A DNA stretch of 64,000 bases from Mycolicibacterium peregrinum (GTDB taxonomy: Bacteria; Actinomycetota; Actinomycetes; Mycobacteriales; Mycobacteriaceae): the NCBI RefSeq assembly GCF_001665625.1, contig NZ_LZSY01000009.1:1-64000 (forward strand), written 5' to 3'. This document shows, piece by piece, positions 34,910-42,524 of the stretch; within the stretch, counting starts at the first letter, position 1; every line of letters starts with the position of its first letter. The position numbers and the translations under genes are program-made. The notes beneath the pieces are model-generated. The model had not been told where the DNA came from. It saw only the letters and a list, made by a program, of their open reading frames with translations, and did not search any database.

Positions 34910-36096
34910 CCGAATACGCCAATGCGTCGGCGATCGTCGTCGGAGGATCCATCGGAGGGCTGACGACGGCCCTGCTGTTGCGCGACCTGGGATTCCACGT
35001 CGATGTCTACGAACGCACCCCGGTCCCCCTGGACGGCCGCGGCAGCGGCATCGTCCTGCAACCCGATACCGTGCGCTGGTTCGCCGAACGCAGCCACCAG
35101 AAACTTGCCGGCCTGCACACCGCCACCGACTTCGTGCAGTACCTCGACCCCAGCGGAGCGGTCATCCACCGCGAACGCGCGGTGTGGACCTACACCTCGT
35201 GGGGCACGTTCTACCGGGCTCTGCTTGCCGACTTCGGCACCGAGCACTACCACTACGGCGAGTTCGCCTGCGGCTTCGACCAGGATGCCGACACGGTAAC
35301 CGTGCGGTTTGTCAGCGGAAGAACTGCCCGCGCCGCCCTCGTGGTGTTCGCCGACGGCATCAGCTCCCCGGCACGCGAATCCTTCGACCGTGACGCCAAA
35401 CTCGCCTATTCGGGATATGTCGGCTGGCGGGGCACTGTCTCGCTGTCAGAACTCAGCGCGCAGACCCGCGAAACTCTTAGCGACGCCATCACCTACACCG
35501 TTATCCCGAATTCCCACATCACCATGTACCCGATACCCGGAGAGGACAGCCTCAACGAAGCCGACCGCCTGATGAACTACGTCTGGTACCGCAACGTTTC
35601 GGCCGGCCCTCAGCTCACTGAGCTGCTCACTGACAAGCGGGGGTTCACCGGATCGGTGTCCGTGCACCCCGGACAGGTACAGGACCGCTTCGTCACCGAA
35701 CTGCGCGCGGCCGCCGGCCGGCAGCTGGCCCCCGCGGTGGCCGAGGTGGTCGCCGCCACCGCCCAGCCCTATCTTCAGGTGTTGTCGGACGTGCGGTCCT
35801 CGCGGATGGCGCTCGGCCGGGCTGCACTGATCGGAGATGCCGCGTGTGCATCGCGGCCACACGCGGCGGCGGGAACCGCCAAGGCCGCCGCGGACGGCTG
35901 GGCCCTGGCCGACGCCTTGTCCACCTCATCGGGCGACATCACCTCAGCTCTGTCGAAGTGGGAGCCGGCTCAGCTGCAGCTCAGCGACACGCTGCTACGG
36001 CGAGTCGTCGACATGGGCGAACGCTCCCAGTTCCGCAACACCTGGACACCCGGCGACCCGGATCTGCGGTTCGGCCTGTACGGGCCCGGGCACTGA
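34906..36096 (+). CDS. FAD-dependent aromatic hydroxylase (dihydroxypyridine monooxygenase-like)
   Basis: A 396-residue group A flavin monooxygenase. The FAD fold is AIVVGGSIGGLTTALLLRDL and the second FAD motif is GRAALIGDAACASRPHAAAG, where the usual D-A-A-H-P is DAACASRPH. VGWRGTVSLSEL is a mark of the 2,6-dihydroxypyridine-3-monooxygenase branch, which also holds other heteroaromatic hydroxylases. It therefore probably hydroxylates a phenolic or pyridinic ring using NAD(P)H and O2. It is coupled to the MFS gene by ATGA; the cupin gene follows after 28 bp. Confidence 0.88.
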   Translation: MTEYANASAIVVGGSIGGLTTALLLRDLGFHVDVYERTPVPLDGRGSGIVLQPDTVRWFAERSHQKLAGLHTATDFVQYLDPSGAVIHRERAVWTYTSWGTFYRALLADFGTEHYHYGEFACGFDQDADTVTVRFVSGRTARAALVVFADGISSPARESFDRDAKLAYSGYVGWRGTVSLSELSAQTRETLSDAITYTVIPNSHITMYPIPGEDSLNEADRLMNYVWYRNVSAGPQLTELLTDKRGFTGSVSVHPGQVQDRFVTELRAAAGRQLAPAVAEVVAATAQPYLQVLSDVRSSRMALGRAALIGDAACASRPHAAAGTAKAAADGWALADALSTSSGDITSALSKWEPAQLQLSDTLLRRVVDMGERSQFRNTWTPGDPDLRFGLYGPGH

Positions 36097-36124
36097 AACC
36101 CTTCACTACGAGAGGAACTCGACG

Positions 36125-36559
36125 ATGAACGACGACAACTACCTGACCGACCTGCCGCTGGCCGGTGAATTGGTGGCCACCGACTTCGAAAGTTGGCCCG
36201 ATTGGCTCAAGACGGAATTCGCCGACCATGCATTCGATGGACACGTCGGATCCCGCCTTCTCAGCGAGGATTCGCGCGTGCGGGTCTGGGAAATCCGGTT
36301 GGCACCCGGTGAGCGCTGGCACGCACACCGCCACGTTCTCGATTACTTCTGGACCGCGATCAATGCCGGCCGCAGCCGCCAGCACACCCACGACGGCTCC
36401 GTCCGTGAGGTCTTCTACCACGCCGGCGAGACCCGCCACTTCCATTTCGGTCCAGGCGAATTCCTGTTGCACGACATCGAGAACATCGGAGACACCGAGC
36501 TGGTCTTCACCACGGTCGAGCACCTGGACAGCGACAACACCGCGTTGGACATCGCATGA
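36125..36559 (+). CDS. Small single-domain cupin
   Basis: A 144-residue cupin. The conserved barrel carries a metal-site pattern: PGERWHAHRHVLDYFWTAI (His-rich motif 1), then ETRHFHFGPGEFLLHDIENI (motif 2). It could be a metal-dependent dioxygenase, isomerase or decarboxylase accessory enzyme. It is shorter than 3-hydroxyanthranilate dioxygenase and lacks obvious identity to it. A GAGAGGAA Shine-Dalgarno precedes the ATG. The stop overlaps the amidohydrolase start (ATGA), which places it between ring hydroxylation and decarboxylation or hydrolysis in the pathway. Confidence 0.8.
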   Translation: MNDDNYLTDLPLAGELVATDFESWPDWLKTEFADHAFDGHVGSRLLSEDSRVRVWEIRLAPGERWHAHRHVLDYFWTAINAGRSRQHTHDGSVREVFYHAGETRHFHFGPGEFLLHDIENIGDTELVFTTVEHLDSDNTALDIA

Positions 36560-37536
36560 TGAGCACCGACACACACTCGCAGGGCGTCATCGACGTCCAC
36601 GCACACTGGCTCCCGCGCGACCTGTTCGGGTTGCCGGCCGGCACACCGTACGGAACGATGAACGACCGGGAAGGCCAGCTGTATCTCGGCGACCTGCCGT
36701 TGTCGATCGCCACCGAGGCGATGAGCGACGAGGCCGCCATTATCGAGGACATGGCACGTGCCGGGGTCGCGGTGCGGGTGCTCTCAGCGCCACCATTCGC
36801 TTTTCCGCTCACCGACGAAGCGGCCGCTGCCGACTACGCCCAGGCCTTCAACACCGCACTGGCCGATCTCGTGCGCCGGGCGGACGGAAAGCTGCTGGGC
36901 CTGGGGATCGTCAGCCTGGGCACACCGGAACTGGTGACCACCCAGCTCACCGCCCTGCGTGACACCGACGGCATTGCCGGGGTCGCCATCCCCCCGGTGG
37001 TCGACGGTGGGTCACTGCACCGCGGAATTCTGCGGCACATCGTTTCCGAGGCTGCCCGCCTCGACCTTTCCGTACTGGTTCATCCCATGCAGATCGGGCG
37101 ACCGGAATGGGCGGACTACTACCTGGCCAACCTCATCGGGAACCCGGTCGAAACCGCCACCGCAGTCGCGAATCTGATCCTCAGCGGACTCAAGGATGAG
37201 CTGCCGGCGCTGCGCATCTGCTTCCTGCACGGCGGTGGCTGCGCCCCGGGATTGCTCGGCCGCTGGGATCACGGTTGGCGTGCCCGCGCCGACGTGCGAG
37301 CAGAATGCGCCCGGGTGCCCTCAGAGGTGATCCGCGACCTCTACTTCGACACCGTCACCCATGATGTACCCCAGCTCGAGCTGCTCTGCGAGATTGCAGG
37401 CGAAGAGAAGGTCGTGTGCGGGAGTGACTACCCGTTCGACATGGCAGAAGCCGACCCCGTACGGTTCGCGGTCAAACACGGCCCCGACGAGAACGCATTG
37501 GCGCGGGCGGCGCGAGCTTTTCTTGGGATGAACTGA
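36556..37536 (+). CDS. Amidohydrolase family protein (ACMSD / decarboxylase type)
   Basis: A 326-residue TIM-barrel metal enzyme of the amidohydrolase-2 group. The first metal motif is VIDVHAHW (His15, His17), with LSVLVHPMQ, ICFLHGGG and the catalytic Asp in VCGSDYPFDM. This group includes 2-amino-3-carboxymuconate semialdehyde decarboxylase and resorcylate or other aromatic decarboxylases, so a decarboxylation step is the best inference. It overlaps the cupin by ATGA, and its stop shares a base with the next start (TGATG). Confidence 0.88.
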   Translation: MMSTDTHSQGVIDVHAHWLPRDLFGLPAGTPYGTMNDREGQLYLGDLPLSIATEAMSDEAAIIEDMARAGVAVRVLSAPPFAFPLTDEAAAADYAQAFNTALADLVRRADGKLLGLGIVSLGTPELVTTQLTALRDTDGIAGVAIPPVVDGGSLHRGILRHIVSEAARLDLSVLVHPMQIGRPEWADYYLANLIGNPVETATAVANLILSGLKDELPALRICFLHGGGCAPGLLGRWDHGWRARADVRAECARVPSEVIRDLYFDTVTHDVPQLELLCEIAGEEKVVCGSDYPFDMAEADPVRFAVKHGPDENALARAARAFLGMN

Positions 37537-38624
37537 TGCCCGGCCTCTTCAGCCCCCTGACCCTGCGCGATGTCACGTTCGCCCACCGGGCGTGGATGTC
37601 GCCGATGATGCAGTTCGCAGCGGTCGTCGACGGACCCGAGGCCGGCACCCCCACCGATTGGCACCTGCAACATTTCGGTGCACGTGCGATCGGTGGAGTC
37701 GCACTGGCGATGGTCGAGGCCACCGCCGTCGAGCCCGTGGGCCGCAGTAGCATCTACGACCTCGGATTGTGGAACGACGCACAGCTACCCGGATTTCGGC
37801 GATTGACCGGTTTCGTCTCTGGGCAGGGCGCCGTCCCCGGAATCCAGATCGTGCACGCCGGCCGGAAGGGATCCACCGGCCGCCCATGGCCCGACCCGAC
37901 CCGCCAACCCGAGCCCTGGAGGACAGTGAGTCCCAGTCCGATAGCCTTCGGCCGCCACCCTGTTCCCGACGAACTGAGCCGCGCTGAGATCGGACGCATC
38001 GTGACGGCCTTCGCCGACGCGGCCCGCCGGGCGGCCGCCGCGGGGTTCCGGGTCCTCGAAATCCACGGAGCCCATGGCTATCTCATTCACCAGTTTCTGT
38101 CACCGCAAGCGAACGTGCGCACCGACGAGTACGGCGGGACGCTCGAGAATCGGACGCGATTCGCCCTGGAGGTGGCCACCGCGGTGCGGGAGGCCTGGCC
38201 CGACCACCTGCCGCTGTTCTTCCGAGTGTCGGCGACCGACTGGCTTGCCGGTGACACCGACGACCCGCGTCCCGGATGGACCGTCGAAGACACCGTCGCG
38301 CTGGCCACCGGGTTGAAGACGGCAGGTGTCGACCTGGTCGATGTCTCCTCCGGAGGAGTCGTTCCCGACGCCAGGATTCCGGTGTTTCCGGGCTACCAGG
38401 TGCCGTTCGCCAAGCGGGTGCGGGCCGAGGCTGACATCCCGACGGCATCCGTCGGGTTGATCACCGAAGCCGAACAGGCCGAAGCGATCATCTCCGGAGG
38501 CGAAGCCGATGCCGTCTTCGTGGCGCGGGCACTGCTGCGCAATCCGAACTGGGTCCGTGACGCTGGCCGGCGTACCGGCGTGGCCCTGCCCTACCCGCCC
38601 CAATACAGCCGTGCCTTCACATGA
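37536..38624 (+). CDS. NADH:flavin oxidoreductase, old yellow enzyme family
   Basis: A 362-residue FMN enzyme of the YqjM/xenobiotic reductase class. Typical motifs are PLTLRDVTFAHRAWMSPMMQ at the N-terminus, then IQIVHAGRKG, EIHGAHGYLIHQFLSPQANV and RTDEYGG, with VARALLRNPNW as the FMN phosphate end. The start is usually MCQY in YqjM relatives; here MMQF lacks the regulatory cysteine. It reduces activated C=C bonds, fitting a ring-dearomatised or enone intermediate. It overlaps the molybdenum-subunit gene by four bases. Confidence 0.9.
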   Translation: MPGLFSPLTLRDVTFAHRAWMSPMMQFAAVVDGPEAGTPTDWHLQHFGARAIGGVALAMVEATAVEPVGRSSIYDLGLWNDAQLPGFRRLTGFVSGQGAVPGIQIVHAGRKGSTGRPWPDPTRQPEPWRTVSPSPIAFGRHPVPDELSRAEIGRIVTAFADAARRAAAAGFRVLEIHGAHGYLIHQFLSPQANVRTDEYGGTLENRTRFALEVATAVREAWPDHLPLFFRVSATDWLAGDTDDPRPGWTVEDTVALATGLKTAGVDLVDVSSGGVVPDARIPVFPGYQVPFAKRVRAEADIPTASVGLITEAEQAEAIISGGEADAVFVARALLRNPNWVRDAGRRTGVALPYPPQYSRAFT

Positions 38625-39322
38625 GCTCTGCGTGGCATGCGCGACATCGAGCTATGAGACATGATGGAGGCACCATGGGAGAGCCGGTGAGCCGTGTCGA
38701 AGGAGTCGACAAGGTGACCGGACGGGCTCGCTACACCGCCGATGTTGTCATCCCCGGCTTGTTGCATGCGGTGTTGGTGCAGACGCAGATCCCGCACGGG
38801 CATGTCATCGAGCAGTCGCTGCGCCACACCGCGGATCGAGTCAGCCGGGCACCTGGTGTTCTGCACGTCCTCACGCCGATGAATTGCCCTGCGCTACAGC
38901 AATTGCCGCGCGAGCTCACCTTTGACCTGCCGTTGGAGCGGCGGCCGCCGCTGTCCGATCTGACCGTGCAGTACGTCGGTCAGCACCTGGCGGTAGTCGT
39001 CGCCGACTCACTGGAGAACGCCACGGAGGCGGCATCTCAGTTCGTCGTGGACTATGAGATGTTGCCGGCACAGATGAGGGCCCGCACGGTGCTCGAGCAG
39101 CCAACCGCCCCGGATGAGAAAGGCGGACAGATCCGCCACGGGAGCTACCTCCCGGACCACTTCGTGAAACTCGAAGAAGAGAAACTGCAGGACCGCCGTG
39201 GCGAGAGACCTCGCCACGACACCCCAGGCAACCGTGTCGATGCTTGCTACACGACACCGATGAATGCCCATTACCCAATCGAGTTGTCGTCGACCATCGC
39301 CCAGTGGGACGGTGACCGCTGA
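38621..39322 (+). pseudogene. Molybdenum hydroxylase large subunit, N-terminal piece (frameshifted)
   Basis: The N-terminal third of a xanthine-dehydrogenase-family molybdopterin subunit (PaoC/YagR type). EPVSRVEGVDKVTGRARYTA is the usual start and VQYVGQHLAVVVADSLENAT follows. The frame stops at TGA 39320-39322, just after STIAQWDGDR. Homologues continue as LTVxDST, and exactly that continues in another frame (LTVHDSTRWIAGEQ). One missing C near 39318-39320 explains it. The ATG at 38621 overlaps the previous stop; an ATG at 38675 with GGAGG upstream fits family starts better. Either a real inactivating mutation or a sequencing error. Confidence 0.85.
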
Positions 39323-39324
39323 CC

Positions 39325-40905
39325 GTGCACGACAGCACCCGGTGGATCGCGGGCGAACAGGCCACGCTGGCAGCCTATCTGGGTATGCCCGAGGACCGGA
39401 TCCGCATCCTTTCGCCATTGGTGGGTGGCGCATTCGGGTCCAAGAGCTTCCTGTGGATGCACGTCGTCCTGTGTGCTGTCGCCAGCCGGGCCGTCGGCAG
39501 GCCCGTCAAGCTGGTGCTCACCCGCGACCAGATGTTCACCTCCACCGGACATCGCCCGCGCACCGAACAAGACGTCACCCTCATCGCCGATCAGAACGCA
39601 CAGATTCTCAGCACCGAACATCACACCGTGACCGAGACGTCCACGGTGGCCCACTTCTGCGAGCCCGCAGGCATTTCCACCAGATTCCTCTACACCTCAC
39701 CGCATCTCGTGGTGTCTCACCGCGCAGCCCGGATCAATGCACCCACTCCGTGTTTCATGCGTGGCCCCGGTGAGGCGCCGGGTTTGTTCGCCCTCGAAGT
39801 TGCCATTGACGAACTTGCCGAACGTAGCGGAGTCGATCCTCTGGAACTTCGTATCCGCAATCACGCCGACATCGACCAGGCCAGCGGGAAGCCCTGGTCG
39901 GGTAAGCATCTGCTGCAGTGTTACCGGGCCGGTGCACAAAGATTCGGGTGGCACGATCGCCCGGCCGCACCGCGGGCGATACGGCGCCCTGGAGTCCAAA
40001 TCGGTTGGGGAATGGCCACGGCCACCTATCCCGGGCGCCGAATGCCGGCCGGATGTCGAGTGGACACCGACGCAGACGGATTCGTGCACTTCTCCTCGGC
40101 TACCCATGAGATCGGCACTGGTGTACGCACCGTGATGACGCAGGTGGCCGCCGACGCGACCGGCCTAACCATGGACCGGGTGAGCTTCATGTCGGGTGAT
40201 TCGTCGTTCCCTTCAGCGCCCTACAGCGGCGCATCACAGACGACTGCCACGGTGGGCTCCGCCGTGTTCGTGGCCGGAGCCGAATGGAAGCGTCGATTCA
40301 TCGCAGCTCTGACGGCCGACCGTGGTTCGCTGTACTTCGGCACCGATCCGGCGACCGTGGACATCACCGCCCTGAGCCCCGCCGCCGCGGCGGCTTACCG
40401 CGACCAGTTGAGCTTCTCGACCAGCAGTGATGACGGTGGTCAGGAGACACACGCAGTTCAGTCGTTCGGCGCGCATTTCTGCGAAGTCGAGGTTGACGAA
40501 GACATCGGAAGGGCCAGTGTCGTCCGGTGGGTGGCCGTGATGGATTGCGGTCGGGTGCTCAATCCGAAGCTGGCCCGCAGCCAGGTGATGGGCGGCATCA
40601 CTTTTGGCCTCGGCATGGCACTGATGGAACACGTTCCCTACGACGAGGCGTCCGCACTGCCGCTCGGTGAGTACTACCTGCCCACGCATGCCGATCGCCC
40701 AGAATTCGACATCACATTCCTCGAGCATCCCGACTACGCACTGGACCCGATCGGTGTGCGCGGCATCGGTGAGATCGGCACCTGCGGCGTGCCGGCTGCC
40801 ATTGCCAATGCCATTCACCACGCCACCGGCAAACGACTGCGTGACCTGCCCATCACTCTGGAGGATCTCATGGCGCCCTACCAGTTCCCGAAAGCCGGGT
40901 CGTGA
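39325..40905 (+). pseudogene. Molybdenum hydroxylase large subunit, C-terminal piece
   Basis: The remainder of the same subunit, in a +2 frame relative to the first part. It carries the molybdopterin-binding regions LSPLVGGAFGSKSFLWMH, FMRGPGEAPGLFALEVAIDE and ATHEIGTGVRTVMTQVAAD. The catalytic Glu is in RGIGEIGTCGVPAAIANAI. The two pieces together give about 740 residues, near the usual length of PaoC. Only one base of correction restores the gene, and all catalytic motifs look undamaged, so the break is recent or artefactual. The stop overlaps the 2Fe-2S subunit start (GTGA). Confidence 0.85.
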
Positions 40906-41483
40906 ACAACAGCGAGATCTGTTCCGCCGAAACGGAACCCAGTGTGACCAACCGGTGCGATCTGCGGCTGCGCATCAACGGTACGACCCACAGCGTCACG
41001 GTCGACGTGCGCTCCAGCCTGCTCGACCTTCTGCGGGAGCATCTACATCTGACCGGTACCAAAAAGGGGTGCGACCACGGCCTGTGCGGAGCCTGCACGG
41101 TCTCGGTCGACGGCGAGCGCGTGGTCAGCTGCCTGACACTGGCCGCATCGGTCGACGGATCCGACGTCCTCACCATCGAAGGAATTGCCGACGGCGACGA
41201 CCTGCACCCACTGCAACAAGCGTTCCTCGACTGCGATGGATTCCAGTGCGGCTACTGCACTCCCGGACAGATTTCGTCGGCCCACGCAATGCTGGCCGAG
41301 CACCGACGCGGCGATCTCAGTATGGCGACCTTCGATGGCACCAGGAACGACGTTCTGACCGGCTGCTCGCGGTTGACCAAGGCCGAAATTCGGGAACGCA
41401 TGGCAGGCAACATCTGCCGTTGCGGTGCGTACGCCAACATCGTCGAGGCCATCGAACGCGCCGCCCAGGGCGGGCCGGCATGA
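40902..41483 (+). CDS. Molybdenum hydroxylase 2Fe-2S subunit
   Basis: A 193-residue iron-sulfur subunit. The plant-type ferredoxin cluster ligands are in GCDHGLCGACTVSVDG with a later VVSC. The second [2Fe-2S] cluster ligands are in CGYCTPGQ and GNICRCGAYANI. It passes electrons from the molybdenum centre to FAD. The GTG at 40902 overlaps the previous stop (GTGA), and its own stop overlaps the FAD-subunit ATG. The N-terminal 17 residues show no twin-arginine motif, unlike E. coli PaoA, so the complex should be cytosolic. Confidence 0.92.
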   Translation: MNNSEICSAETEPSVTNRCDLRLRINGTTHSVTVDVRSSLLDLLREHLHLTGTKKGCDHGLCGACTVSVDGERVVSCLTLAASVDGSDVLTIEGIADGDDLHPLQQAFLDCDGFQCGYCTPGQISSAHAMLAEHRRGDLSMATFDGTRNDVLTGCSRLTKAEIRERMAGNICRCGAYANIVEAIERAAQGGPA

Positions 41484-42481
41484 AGACCTTCGACTTTCGA
41501 CACGCTGAATCCGTTGACGACGCCATCGACGCGGCCACGCTCGGCGCCACGTACTTCGCCGGCGGAACGAACCTCTTCGACCTGATGAAGACCGGCGTCG
41601 AGCAACCCTCCGCGTTGATCGATCTTCGCCGACTCGCGATGACATCGATCACCGCCACCGACACCGGCGGGGTGTTCATCGAAGCCGGCGTCACCAACAG
41701 CGCGCTGGCCAACCACCCCCTCATCCGCACCTACTACCCGGTCGTGTCGCACGCCATCCTCAGCGGAGCCACCACACAGTTGCGAAACATGGCCACCGCC
41801 GGTGGAAATCTGTTGCAGCGCACCCGATGCCCCTACTTCATGCAGCCCGCGTTCTCCGAGTGCAACAAGCGCAAACCAGGGAGCGGTTGCGCCGCAATCA
41901 ACGGATTTCACCGGGAGCACGCCATTTTCGGCGCCAGCGAGCACTGCGTGGCGATCCACCCGTCTGACCTGGCAGTGGCCCTGGCCATGCTCGACGCGGT
42001 CGTGCACGTGCAGAACTCGACGGGACGACGCCACATCCCGATCGACCAGTTCTTCGCGCTTCCGGGCCAGACGCCCGAGATCGACAACACGCTGCAGGCA
42101 CACGACCTGATCCTCGGGATCGAACTACCGCCGTCTCGTTTCAACGATCACTGTTGGTACCTGAAGGTGCGTGACCGGCACAGCTATGCATTCGCGCTCG
42201 TCTCCGTCGCCGCCGGCCTACACGTCGAGGACGGTGAAATCATCGGCGCCGCCCTCGCCTTGGGCGGCGTAGCGGCCAAGCCCTGGCGGCTGTATGAGGC
42301 CGAATCAAGTCTCATCGGGCAACGGCCCGACGCACATTCCTTTCACACCGCCGCGGCCATCGCGATGGCTGATGCCCGACCGCTCACGCAAAACGCCTTC
42401 AAGGTCGACCTGGGCCGCCACAGCATCGTTCGAGCCCTGACCTTGGCCGCGGTCGATCGAGGAACCGATAGCAGCGTCTGA
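41480..42481 (+). CDS. Molybdenum hydroxylase FAD subunit (PaoB/YagS type)
   Basis: A 333-residue FAD subunit. The FAD loops are TYFAGGTNLFDLMKTGVEQP and SGATTQLRNMATAGGNLLQR. It has the extra cysteine-rich insert TRCPYFMQPAFSECNKRKPG followed by SGC and SEHC. That insert binds an additional [4Fe-4S] cluster in PaoB and 4-hydroxybenzoyl-CoA reductase, so this is the PaoABC branch rather than plain xanthine dehydrogenase. It is the last gene of the operon and converges on the Hsp70-like gene. Substrates of this branch are mostly aromatic aldehydes. Confidence 0.9.
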   Translation: MKTFDFRHAESVDDAIDAATLGATYFAGGTNLFDLMKTGVEQPSALIDLRRLAMTSITATDTGGVFIEAGVTNSALANHPLIRTYYPVVSHAILSGATTQLRNMATAGGNLLQRTRCPYFMQPAFSECNKRKPGSGCAAINGFHREHAIFGASEHCVAIHPSDLAVALAMLDAVVHVQNSTGRRHIPIDQFFALPGQTPEIDNTLQAHDLILGIELPPSRFNDHCWYLKVRDRHSYAFALVSVAAGLHVEDGEIIGAALALGGVAAKPWRLYEAESSLIGQRPDAHSFHTAAAIAMADARPLTQNAFKVDLGRHSIVRALTLAAVDRGTDSSV

Positions 42482-42484
42482 CGA

Positions 42485-42508
42485 GACTCCGTCAAACGGA
42501 CTGGAGTC
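42485..42508. terminator. Possible hairpin terminator
   Basis: GACTCC (42485-42490) pairs with GGAGTC (42503-42508), with a nested CCGT/ACGG stem. It sits in the 43-bp gap between two convergent genes. No U-tract follows. Confidence 0.35.
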
Positions 42509-42524
42509 GGTTCCGCGCTGAGCC

